NCBI GenBank assembly: GCA_047616645.1
Contig: JBLHIH010000051.1
Coordinates: forward strand, 1-24,558
Length of the DNA: 24,558 bases
DNA from: JAHRVQ01 sp047616645
GTDB taxonomy: Bacteria > Pseudomonadota > Gammaproteobacteria > Pseudomonadales > Azotimanducaceae
Reading direction: 5' to 3'
Shown here: one piece after another, positions 9,105 through 16,606 of the stretch
Layout: the number at the start of each line of letters is the position of its first letter
How positions within the stretch are numbered: the first letter of the stretch is position 1
Notes under the pieces: model-generated
Told to the model about the DNA's origin: nothing
Databases searched by the model: none
The model's input: only the letters and a program-made list of their open reading frames with translations
Made by a program: the position numbers and the translations under genes

Positions 9105-9524
9105 GTGATATATTCAGTAGAATTAAGCGATTACATGCTTAATCATCCGATTACAATTACTGCAGATACGACAATTTCAGATGCAGCAGATTTAATTACA
9201 GAGAGTAAGGTATCTGGAATCTTAGTGGTAAATGATCACCGAGAGGTAATAGGGATATTGTCTGAGTTAGATTGTTTAAGAGTTGTTATAGCAGGATTTA
9301 ATGGTGGTGATAAGCCAGCGACTGTCATGGTGGGTGATGTGATGACAACCGAGGTAGAAGCTCAGCATCCCCATGATGATATCGTCGATGTTGCCACTTC
9401 CATGCTAGATCACAAGCATCGTCGAAGACCTGTCGTGAAAGATGGAAAGCTAATTGGACAAGTGACTTGTCGCCAAATACTAAGAGTGTTTTGCTTGAAC
9501 GGTTTGAAGGAGACTAAAAAATAA
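9105..9524 (+). CDS. Two-CBS-domain protein
   Basis: A free-standing CBS-domain pair. CBS pairs (Bateman modules) bind adenosine nucleotides such as AMP, ATP or S-adenosylmethionine and regulate partner proteins. The 139-residue product has one CBS motif at about residues 9-60 (pattern SDYMLNHPITITADTTISDA ... VVNDHREVIGILSELD) and a second at about 77-132 (VGDVMTTEVEAQHP ... RRRPVVKDGKLIGQVTCRQI). No catalytic, membrane or DNA-binding domain is attached, and there is no signal peptide. The GTG start at 9105 is supported by a strong AGGAGG at 9094-9099. It lies 119 bases after nuoN, so it may be transcribed from its own promoter or by read-through. Ligand and partner cannot be told from the sequence; a link to complex I is only positional. 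Confidence 0.85.
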   Translation: MIYSVELSDYMLNHPITITADTTISDAADLITESKVSGILVVNDHREVIGILSELDCLRVVIAGFNGGDKPATVMVGDVMTTEVEAQHPHDDIVDVATSMLDHKHRRRPVVKDGKLIGQVTCRQILRVFCLNGLKETKK

Positions 9525-9804
9525 TAATTACAATTATCATTCAAGCACAAAGTTGCTTCTAGGACTTGAATTGCCTCCGGAATTGGCTTGGAGAAATCTG
9601 TATTTTTTTGGCTAATCGATATTGTATCCATAGTCCCTGCGAATGACGTCGAGACCCAAACCAATCACTGCTGCAACAATTAACCTTTAATACCGCGATC
9701 ATAATTCGTCCTCTATCTGTAAAGAAATGGGATATGAGGAATGAAGATTTATTCAATACTATAGGAATAAATTTTGATGGAATTTATCATTGTGATACCC
9801 CCTT
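9525..9804. other. Convergent intergenic region without a convincing gene
   Basis: The 280 bases between the CBS gene and the converging EamA gene contain no convincing gene. An AT-only inverted repeat, ATAAATT (9767-9773) and AATTTAT (9781-9787) with a seven-base loop, lies just past the 3' end of the minus-strand transporter and could help terminate it. It lacks the GC stem of a strong terminator. Confidence 0.4.
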
Positions 9805-10623
9805 TTATCTGCGTTGGGAATGTAGATTAAGTAGGTTTCCCGCCAGTATCATCACACTTCCGAGGACCATTATTAGATCAAAACTCTCTGAATAAAGTAG
9901 CATCGCTATTACCGCGATAAGTGGTAGTCGTAAAAAATCGATTGTCATGATGACGCCTACCTCCGCTAGTGACATGGCTCGCGACAGGCAATAATGACCA
10001 ACTAAAGCTGTTAGCCCGATTACAGATAACCAAAACCACTCGATACCGATCGGCCAGATCCAATTGTTTAGGGATAAAAGGGACGCGATAGGTAACTGCA
10101 TCAAGCACATAAAAAAGAGGATGGTGATTGGCGCCTCCGTCTCTGTAAGAGATTTGTTTGTTACATGGGCGATAGCATAGGCAACCGCAGCGCCGAGAAC
10201 AATTAATGAAGTCGTGTCGTAGTTTGAGAAACCTGGTTTAACGATGACTAAGACGCCAAAAAAACCCAGTAGTATAGCGATTGCTTTCACTCTGGTTATC
10301 GATTCATTTAGAAAAAGGCTAGCAATAATGGCGACCCAAATTGGAACCGTAAATTCTAGAGCAAAGACTTCTGCTAAGGGTAAGAGTCCAATACCCAGTA
10401 CCCATCCAGATTGCCCTGCTAGATGTAAAATATTGCGTAGGCCGTGTATTTGGATTCGATTGGTGTAAAAGAGGGCTGTATTGCCCGTAAGAAAGATAAT
10501 GCCTGATATAACAATAATTCCGAGCGCACTACGAAAGAATAGAATTTCGAATACGCCGATATTTCCACTTAGCTCTCTGGCCGCTACTGCCATAAAACAA
10601 AAGGAAAGAATTGTACCTAGCAT
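9805..10623 (-). CDS. EamA/DMT-superfamily membrane transporter
   Basis: An inner-membrane carrier of the drug/metabolite transporter superfamily, whose members export or import small metabolites. The 272-residue product is almost entirely hydrophobic and shows the two-fold EamA repeat, with about ten helices in total. The first repeat ends near LFLNESITRVKAIAILLGFFGVLVIVKPG (residues about 105-133), the classic EamA half-end with its Glu and GxxLI-type motif. The second ends near LLYSESFDLIMVLGSVMILAGN. The start is uncertain: the ATG at 10623 leaves a short first helix and has no clear ribosome binding site, while the frame stays open without ATG, GTG or TTG back to a stop at 10705. Substrate cannot be predicted. 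It stands alone, convergent with the CBS gene. Confidence 0.88.
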   Translation of the reverse strand: MLGTILSFCFMAVAARELSGNIGVFEILFFRSALGIIVISGIIFLTGNTALFYTNRIQIHGLRNILHLAGQSGWVLGIGLLPLAEVFALEFTVPIWVAIIASLFLNESITRVKAIAILLGFFGVLVIVKPGFSNYDTTSLIVLGAAVAYAIAHVTNKSLTETEAPITILFFMCLMQLPIASLLSLNNWIWPIGIEWFWLSVIGLTALVGHYCLSRAMSLAEVGVIMTIDFLRLPLIAVIAMLLYSESFDLIMVLGSVMILAGNLLNLHSQRR

Positions 10624-10976
10624 CCAAGTGAATGCGGTAAGAAGTTTATTAATCGCGTATTTCCAAATATTGAAAGTAGTGTGAAGATGAATAATGTGTT
10701 TGTTCTATCATTCCCTAACTGTAATTCTTCTCAATGTAAAAAGGCAAGCAGGTAGGTTGCGCGTTGGAACCTCAAACCTCAAACTTATCTGCGTTATTGA
10801 ATACGCAAGCAAAAGGTTGCGTGATATTGCCCATGAATAAAGTATTTAAAACACTGGCTGATGACAGTCCTAGGCACTTGCTCGATAAGCATAGAGAACA
10901 GCAGTTTGGTAAGCATGATATATTTCAAATATGGGGATCCTGAGGGGGTAGGAGCGGCTATACTTCGAACAAATTT
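10624..10976. promoter_or_regulatory. Divergent intergenic region with two related dyads
   Basis: This 353-base gap lies between the minus-strand transporter and the plus-strand sulfatase. It holds a 36-codon ArsR-like remnant (10833-10943, listed separately). It also holds two imperfect copies of the pattern GCAAGCA-N3/4-GGTTGCG, at 10744-10761 and 10805-10821, about 60 bases apart. The second is part of a stronger dyad, ACGCAA (10803-10808) and TTGCGT (10817-10822), ending about ten bases before the remnant's ATG. They may be operator sites. Function is inferred from spacing and symmetry only. Confidence 0.45.
10833..10943 (+). pseudogene. Truncated ArsR-type regulator remnant (36 codons)
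   Basis: A short open frame from ATG 10833 to TGA 10941-10943. Its first part reads MNKVFKTLADDSPRHLLD followed by KHREQQFG. This matches the conserved N-terminus of ArsR-type winged-helix regulators, which typically begin M-KVFKALADPTRRHLLD-LRE. After about residue 26 the similarity stops, and the HTH recognition helix is missing in all three forward frames. I read it as the decayed 5' end of a regulator gene, cut by deletion. It could instead be a very short expressed peptide. It lies 33 bases before the sulfatase start. Confidence 0.55.
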
Positions 10977-13484
10977 ATGCTGAACGGACCTAGTATTAAT
11001 AGAAATAGTGGTAATGGAAAGAATACACTATTGGCCGTCGGTGTTTTACAGGTAGCCAGTCTTGCAGCGTTGGCATTTGCTTATCCCTTGTTTTCCTTGC
11101 TTTCAGAAAATGCTGAGTTTTTTATTGCGCATAAAATGCTTTCTAAAGACCTTTATGTGTTTACTGCATTCGTTTTATTCGGGCCCAGTGTAGCGCTCGG
11201 TGTCATGCTTGGATTTTTCTGGCTGGTGGGTGAAAAGCTTTTCCTCTTTTTCCGCACGTTATTAGTCATCCTTTTAATGACACTGATTGTCATGGCTTTT
11301 ATGGTGCAAACATCTATATTTGATGGGATTGCGGTATTAGGGGTAAGTACGCTCACGGGTTTATGTTTCGGGGCCTGGTTCAATCGAAGCACGCAATTAC
11401 GCTCGATATTAACAATTATCTCTCCGGTCAATTTGTTGATCCCTATCGTTTTTCTGTTTATGACCGACATTCAAGATATTGTTTCTCCGCCGAAAAATAG
11501 TGAAACAATGAAGAGTAACTCCGCTTCACCGATTTCTGTGGTCTTGATAATTTTTGATGAATTCACCATAAATTCACTTATGGATGTAGATCACAATATT
11601 GATGGCCGCCTTTTTCCCAATTTTGCAGCGTTCGCTGATCATGCGAATTGGTATCGAAATGCGACGACGGTTGCCGATGGGACCACTCACGCTGTCCCTG
11701 CGATTCTTTCGGGACAGTATGGCAGTGATATATTGCCGACCTTTGATGCATACCCGCAAAATTTATTTACCCTACTTCAACATACTCATCGCCTTAATGT
11801 TCATGAGTCAGTGACAAGTTTGTGTCCAAGAGAATTATGCCTTGATGGAGAGAATAAAAATGCAGGCGCTTTGCTAGGAGGCCTGAAAGACGCCATTGTC
11901 TTGTATTTACATATCATTACACCAGCTAGTTATTCGGGTTATTTGCCGGATATCAATCAAGGCTGGACTAACTTTATGACAAACGAGCAGTCCGTTACAG
12001 AGCAAAATGAAGATAGAAAAGATATTTGGTTTACATTTCTTGGGCGAATATATAACAGCGCTAAACCGTCTCTCAATGCCATGCATATTCTACTCCCTCA
12101 TACGCCGTTTCAGTACTTGCCTAGCGGACGGAGTTATCTGCCGCAATCGATAGAAGGCCTCGATGGAGAGAGATGGAGCAATGATACATGGGCTGTTCAG
12201 CAAGCCTGGCAGAGACATTTACTTCAATTATCTTATGTGGATAAATTGTTAGGCGTTTTAGTGGCGAGGTTAAAGCAGCAATCAATGTTTGAGGACTCGA
12301 TGGTTATCATTACTGCTGATCATGGTTTGAGCTTTAAAGCTCAGGATCTTCGTCGCCCCCTGACTCAAACAAATTATATGGACATACTGCCAATACCACT
12401 GTTTATAAAACTACCAAATCAGCTTAATGGCTCTGTATCAGACTTAAATATTGAAACAGTAGATATCCTACCGACAATTGCTGAAGTATTGGGCATAGCG
12501 TTAGCGCAATCCCCCGAGGGGTTTTCAATACTTGATCAGGAAAGTATAAAAAAGAGGAAAGAAAAGAAACTGTTTAGTGGAAGTGCTTCTAGCGTACTGT
12601 TTCCTGGTCGGATTGACCAAAAGTATACTAGTGTAAACGAGCGCATAGAAATGTTCGGTGAGGGGAGTGAGGATTTTTATAGCTTTGCTGCTGACAAAAA
12701 TTTGATGGGTAGAAAAGTAGATACCTTTGATCATATAGAGAGCGCTAATGCTACTGTATTCACAGAAAAAGGCCTTGATAAGCAATCTTATGGAAAGTGG
12801 CTTGGGCCTAATTTTATACGCGGTAATGTTTCAGAAGGTAATCTCGATAAACTTAGGTTAGATTTGGTGCTAGCAGTAAATGGGGTCATATCAGCTAAGA
12901 CAAAGACTTATCTAAAAGCGAGTGATAGAACACGAGACTTTCTATTCCTTGTGCCAGAAAGCGCGTATTCATTGGATAGAAATGAATTAACAATTTATGG
13001 ACTCGAAACAAACAAAGAAAAGAAACAATTTTTAAGACCTTTCCAACGAGAAAAACACTTGGCTTATTCCATGCTTAATGGGGAGTCAGAAATGCAAATG
13101 ATTAAAAGTGAAACCGGTGAGTTCTATAAAGTCGAAGCAGGTCGACTACAAGGATTTCTTGATGAAATTGAACTATATGATCGAAACATCTCCTTTAGGG
13201 GGTGGGCAATTAGCGTGGAAGAAAGTAAGCCCGCTAGCCAAGTCGCCTTGTTTATTGACGGAAAGTTTATTATCTCGTCTTCGCCAAAAATGAAAAGACC
13301 TGATGTGGTAGATGCCTTCAAAGAAAGCGGGTATTTGAAGTCTGGTTTTAATTTCCAGTTTGAACTTAACGAATATACAAATTTGTGTGAAGGTGACTAT
13401 ACTGTTTATGCATTGTCAGATAGTGGTAGCGCATCCAAGTTGTCTATTGGGAAGGTAAGGATAGATAAGATGCCAAGTTGCTAA
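10977..13484 (+). CDS. Membrane-anchored sulfatase/alkaline-phosphatase-superfamily enzyme
   Basis: An 835-residue inner-membrane enzyme. Residues about 15-165 form four or five membrane helices. Residues about 185-530 are an alkaline-phosphatase-superfamily catalytic domain facing the periplasm. Likely metal and catalytic positions are Asp194-Glu195 in LIIFDEF, the nucleophile Thr236 or Thr237 in DGTTHAVPAILSG, His375 in LLPHTPF, and Asp448-His449 in ITADHG. The nucleophile is Thr rather than the Cys/Ser-x-Pro-x-Arg of true sulfatases, so a phospho- or glycero-phospho-transferase or hydrolase acting on envelope glycans or lipids is as likely. The C-terminal 280 residues look like beta modules: one with LVLAVNGVI and FLVPES, one with FRGWAIS and KRPDVVD. 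The ATG at 10977 has only a distant GGAG upstream but is the only standard start after an in-frame TGA at 10941. It is convergent with the FAD oxidase, 11 bases apart. Confidence 0.85.
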   Translation: MLNGPSINRNSGNGKNTLLAVGVLQVASLAALAFAYPLFSLLSENAEFFIAHKMLSKDLYVFTAFVLFGPSVALGVMLGFFWLVGEKLFLFFRTLLVILLMTLIVMAFMVQTSIFDGIAVLGVSTLTGLCFGAWFNRSTQLRSILTIISPVNLLIPIVFLFMTDIQDIVSPPKNSETMKSNSASPISVVLIIFDEFTINSLMDVDHNIDGRLFPNFAAFADHANWYRNATTVADGTTHAVPAILSGQYGSDILPTFDAYPQNLFTLLQHTHRLNVHESVTSLCPRELCLDGENKNAGALLGGLKDAIVLYLHIITPASYSGYLPDINQGWTNFMTNEQSVTEQNEDRKDIWFTFLGRIYNSAKPSLNAMHILLPHTPFQYLPSGRSYLPQSIEGLDGERWSNDTWAVQQAWQRHLLQLSYVDKLLGVLVARLKQQSMFEDSMVIITADHGLSFKAQDLRRPLTQTNYMDILPIPLFIKLPNQLNGSVSDLNIETVDILPTIAEVLGIALAQSPEGFSILDQESIKKRKEKKLFSGSASSVLFPGRIDQKYTSVNERIEMFGEGSEDFYSFAADKNLMGRKVDTFDHIESANATVFTEKGLDKQSYGKWLGPNFIRGNVSEGNLDKLRLDLVLAVNGVISAKTKTYLKASDRTRDFLFLVPESAYSLDRNELTIYGLETNKEKKQFLRPFQREKHLAYSMLNGESEMQMIKSETGEFYKVEAGRLQGFLDEIELYDRNISFRGWAISVEESKPASQVALFIDGKFIISSSPKMKRPDVVDAFKESGYLKSGFNFQFELNEYTNLCEGDYTVYALSDSGSASKLSIGKVRIDKMPSC

Positions 13485-13495
13485 AGCCGCTTTAT

Positions 13496-14884
13496 TTAAC
13501 GCATTATTTTACCCGGGTTCATTAAACCTTTTGGATCAAGAGCGTCCTTTATACTATGCATAATGGCGATTTCCGCTTCACTTCGACTCCAAGATAAATA
13601 TTTCTTTTTCTGTATTCCTATTCCGTGCTCCGCGGAAACAGACCCTCCTCGCGTTCTGAGACCTTCATATATTGTTTCTTCAACCGCATTTTTCGCGTCG
13701 ATTGAATCATCTCCGATACCAACAATAAGATGAAGGTTTCCATCACCTAGATGACCAAAGGTCATACACGTGTTTCGAGGCCACTTATCATTCATTTTTG
13801 ACTCTAGCTCGTTCAAATATTCTTCCATGACGTCCAAGGACACGCTTACGTCAAAAGTGAAGATGGGATTATGTTGCCTCACTTGAGCGACATCATCTCT
13901 GATTGCCCACATAGCCGCTTTCTCTGCTTCGCTTTGAGCAACAACGGCGTCGACAATCAATTTGTCATCCATCGCCTGAGACAATACTTCAATAAATCGA
14001 TTTGCGTCCTGTTCGATATTCCCACCCATCGCTTCCAATAAAATGTAGTAGCGATAAGTTTGTGCTATTGGCGGAGTGCCTATAGCAGGAGGTGATGTCA
14101 CAAGCTTATAGAAATCCTGCCAGAGGACTTCAAAAGCGCTCAATGTCCCTCCAAGAGCACTTTCGGCGTAATTTAAGAAGCTAGTGACGTCCGAAAATTC
14201 TTCTAAGCCAATAAAAGCGACTTCCTGGCTTATTGGTTTAGGCCTTACACGTAGTACTAAGCGTGTAATGATACCCAATGTACCTTCGGCGCCGATAAAC
14301 AACTGTTTTATGTCATATCCAGTATTATTTTTAATAATCTTATTCATTGTGGAGACGATTGTGCCATCGGCCAAAACAACTTCCATTCCGAGAATTTGAT
14401 CGCGCATCATCCCATAGCGAATGACACGATTTCCCCCAGCGTTTGTTGAGGCATTTCCGCCGATTGTTGCAGAACCTCTCGCGCCAAGATCGAGTGGAAA
14501 GAACATATTGTGCTTCTCAGCTTCTTCTTGAATGATTTGAAGTTGCACGCCTCCTTGGACAGTCATGGTGCGGCTTTTTATGTCGACTGCTTCTATTAAA
14601 TTCATTCTTTCAAGACTGATGGCAACTTCGTTTTTGTTGGTATTGGTGCCCTCTACCAGGCCGCTCAACCCACCGTGGGGCACAATGGTTTGTCCTTCCG
14701 CGTGACATAGTTTCATGACCTCAGACAAGGCCTGCGTGCTGGATGGCCGCAATAGAACCATTGGGCTAATATCGTTCGATCCAGTAACGCTGTTGCCTGG
14801 GAAGTGAGTTTCAGCCAAGCGCTCTCCTTGAATAAGACCCTTTTCCCCGAGTATATTTGCGAGTTTTTCAATGAGCGTCGACAT
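13496..14884 (-). CDS. FAD-linked oxidase, GlcD / D-2-hydroxyacid dehydrogenase type
   Basis: A flavoenzyme that oxidises a 2-hydroxy acid (D-lactate, glycolate or D-2-hydroxyglutarate are the usual substrates) to the 2-oxo acid. From ATG 14884 it is 462 residues, the family's normal size. The N-terminal PCMH-type FAD-binding domain has IVPHGGLSGLVEGT (about residues 70-83), ARGSATIGGNASTNAGGNRV and LFIGAEGTLGIITRLVLR. The C-terminal FAD-oxidase domain has the TFGHLGDGNLHL motif and ends GGSVSAEHGIGIQKKKYL ... LDPKGLMNPGKI, both hallmarks of this family. I prefer ATG 14884 to the adjacent TTG at 14887 because GAGG sits six bases ahead of it. There is no partner GlcE or GlcF gene, which favours a stand-alone dehydrogenase. 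It is divergent from the NnrU gene. Confidence 0.9.
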   Translation of the reverse strand: MSTLIEKLANILGEKGLIQGERLAETHFPGNSVTGSNDISPMVLLRPSSTQALSEVMKLCHAEGQTIVPHGGLSGLVEGTNTNKNEVAISLERMNLIEAVDIKSRTMTVQGGVQLQIIQEEAEKHNMFFPLDLGARGSATIGGNASTNAGGNRVIRYGMMRDQILGMEVVLADGTIVSTMNKIIKNNTGYDIKQLFIGAEGTLGIITRLVLRVRPKPISQEVAFIGLEEFSDVTSFLNYAESALGGTLSAFEVLWQDFYKLVTSPPAIGTPPIAQTYRYYILLEAMGGNIEQDANRFIEVLSQAMDDKLIVDAVVAQSEAEKAAMWAIRDDVAQVRQHNPIFTFDVSVSLDVMEEYLNELESKMNDKWPRNTCMTFGHLGDGNLHLIVGIGDDSIDAKNAVEETIYEGLRTRGGSVSAEHGIGIQKKKYLSWSRSEAEIAIMHSIKDALDPKGLMNPGKIMR

Positions 14885-15089
14885 CAATTACCTCAATCGG
14901 TCTTGTATGCTAAGTGGGTAGATAATAGCGCTGCCTGCTCATACCAATCAACGTTTCATTAATAGAAACGAACTGCTTTGTATCTTAGTTAAAACTAGAT
15001 TTCATAAAAGTTTTATAAGGGTTAAGATTTGGTCCAGCACATAAGCATTCAGACACTGGCCTGAACCAAAAGCCAAATAGAGGAGATAT
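14885..15089. promoter_or_regulatory. Divergent promoter region with three dyads
   Basis: This 205-base region separates the FAD oxidase (minus) from the NnrU gene (plus). It contains the 19-base palindrome CGTTTCATTAATAGAAACG (14952-14970, six-base arms around a seven-base spacer), the AT-rich dyad TAGTTAAAACTA (14986-14997) and ATAAAAGTTTTAT (15004-15016). Such clustering is what one expects of operator sites controlling both directions. I could not fix -35 and -10 boxes with confidence. Confidence 0.4.
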
Positions 15090-15638
15090 ATGAACTACTT
15101 GATTCTTGGCACTACAATATTTTTTCTTATCCATGTACTGCCTTCCACGTCGCTAAAAAAAATGCTATCGACAAATTTTGGTCCCGCGCCCTATAAAATA
15201 TCTTTCAGTTTAATCTCTCTACTGGGCTTGGGCTTAATGATATACGGCTATAGTCAATCGACATTCCAACCTTTGTGGACGCCTCCTAGCTGGGGTAGAG
15301 TTGTTTTGATGCTTGTGATGCCTATTGTTTGTGTTTTGTTGGTTGCAGCAGAGGCGCCCAACAATATTAAGAGGTTTGTTCGCCACCCGATGCTCATCGC
15401 GATGACTATTTGGGGAGCGGCTCATTTAATCGGCAATGGTGATCTAGCCAGCACGATAATATTCGCAAGTTTTGCAATATTTTCTATTATTAATATTGTC
15501 ATGGTTAATGCTAGGGGCCCATATTCAAGCCCGGAAGCAGTGAGTCCAATATGGGATGTTGCTGTGATTGCGCTAGGTTTGCTCGTTTATGGACTACTCT
15601 TTTATTTCCATGGAACCATTACCGGAATGCCTATTTGA
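15090..15638 (+). CDS. NnrU-family membrane protein
   Basis: A 182-residue inner-membrane protein with about five or six helices. NnrU proteins were named from denitrification clusters and are homologous to plant 15-cis-zeta-carotene isomerase (Z-ISO), a membrane haem b isomerase. The family's histidines are present: His15 in FLIHVLPS, His99 in VRHPM and His112 in IWGAAHLIGNGD, which may bind haem. The ATG at 15090 is preceded by GAGGAG. There are no denitrification or carotenoid genes nearby, so the original names say little about its job. It is the first of three plus-strand genes, and the second begins 31 bases after its stop. The reaction is unknown. Confidence 0.82.
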   Translation: MNYLILGTTIFFLIHVLPSTSLKKMLSTNFGPAPYKISFSLISLLGLGLMIYGYSQSTFQPLWTPPSWGRVVLMLVMPIVCVLLVAAEAPNNIKRFVRHPMLIAMTIWGAAHLIGNGDLASTIIFASFAIFSIINIVMVNARGPYSSPEAVSPIWDVAVIALGLLVYGLLFYFHGTITGMPI

Positions 15639-15669
15639 TGACCATTCAAGTCTATGCGGGAGATTTTTT

Positions 15670-16569
15670 GTGACAGTTCATCCAATGGATAATATTCCCA
15701 TTAGAAAGCTTCGTTTCAATTTTGATGCAATTGAAGATTGCAACCCTGTCTGGAGTAGGAGCAGTCCCGACTTTTCCATTTTTATCAATGCCCTTGGCGT
15801 ACATGTACCCCATTTCGAGCGTTTTCTTGTTAGAACAATGCGAGAGTTCCGCGAAGAAATTAATGATGAAAATCTATCGAATGATCTTAAGGGCATTATT
15901 GGTCAAGAGTCACACCATGCTTTTAATTTTGAACGGTGGACCGCCGAAATGAATAAGCGATATACGTCTTTGTCGAAACTCAACGATCGTGCGAAGTCAT
16001 ATTTCTTGAGAGCGACAAAGGCGGGATCAAAGAAATTCAAAATTGGCCTTACAGCCGGCTATGAGACCTTCACTTTTACCGGTGGTCTCATAATCCTGCA
16101 GCGATATAGTGAATTGATGGAGGATGCAGATCCAACGCTTCGTGCCCTCTGGGTTTGGCATCAAGTCGAAGAAGTCGAGCATGGTTCGGTAGCCTTCGAT
16201 TTTTATAAGTACTTCTACCCAAAAAATGAGTGGTATCGGCGGGGGATGATCATATTCGCCTTCCTTCATATTATTTGGGAAACAGGTAGTGCTTATGCCT
16301 TAATGATCAAAAGAGAAGGGTTTTACAAAAATCCCTTACGCGCCCTCAGAGCTTGGCGTTTTTTCATTTCTTTTGGTTTGGATCTTTTTATCTCTGCGTT
16401 GCCTGTGTTTTCAAAACAATATCATCCTAGGCAGCATCCTGCTTGCAACACTGACAAAAATGTTCTCACAGTAGCATGGCAAGCTTATGAGGCAGCAGGA
16501 TTTGATGTTCAACATCTAGATGATGACAACATGGATCAGATGTTAGTCGATCAATCAGTTGTGAACTAA
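15670..16569 (+). CDS. PF10118-type metal-dependent (di-iron) protein
   Basis: A member of the family labelled predicted metal-dependent hydrolase (PF10118), a ferritin-like helical fold. From the GTG at 15670 it is 299 residues; GGGAGA lies six bases upstream. Ligand-type residues are arranged as in di-iron proteins: Glu50, Glu80 with His82-His83 in GQESHHAFNFERW, Glu132, and the cluster His164, Glu167, Glu168, Glu170, His171 in WHQVEEVEHGSVAFDF. The family name says hydrolase, but the ExxH pairs fit an oxygen-activating di-iron site at least as well. A hydrophobic stretch at about 193-210 and another near 232-250 suggest membrane contact. The frame is open upstream to 15589, but that part overlaps the NnrU gene and does not look coding. 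The substrate is unknown. Confidence 0.85.
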   Translation: MTVHPMDNIPIRKLRFNFDAIEDCNPVWSRSSPDFSIFINALGVHVPHFERFLVRTMREFREEINDENLSNDLKGIIGQESHHAFNFERWTAEMNKRYTSLSKLNDRAKSYFLRATKAGSKKFKIGLTAGYETFTFTGGLIILQRYSELMEDADPTLRALWVWHQVEEVEHGSVAFDFYKYFYPKNEWYRRGMIIFAFLHIIWETGSAYALMIKREGFYKNPLRALRAWRFFISFGLDLFISALPVFSKQYHPRQHPACNTDKNVLTVAWQAYEAAGFDVQHLDDDNMDQMLVDQSVVN

Positions 16570-16606
16570 TTAGTGTTTCGATACACGCACATTAAGGAAA
16601 ACAAAA

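Noticed and set aside
9571..9600. Possible terminator after the CBS gene
   Set aside because: The CTCC/GGAG stem is only four bases with a long loop, too weak to call.
9734..9895. 53-codon plus-strand frame (MRNEDLFNTIG...)
   Set aside because: It overlaps the transporter gene by about 90 bases on the other strand and resembles nothing; probably chance.
15090..15638. Denitrification or carotenoid role for the NnrU gene
   Set aside because: No nitrite or nitric oxide reductase and no carotenoid genes are in the window; the name alone is not evidence.
15589..15669. N-terminal extension of the PF10118 protein
   Set aside because: It overlaps the NnrU gene, and GTG 15670 has a good ribosome binding site.
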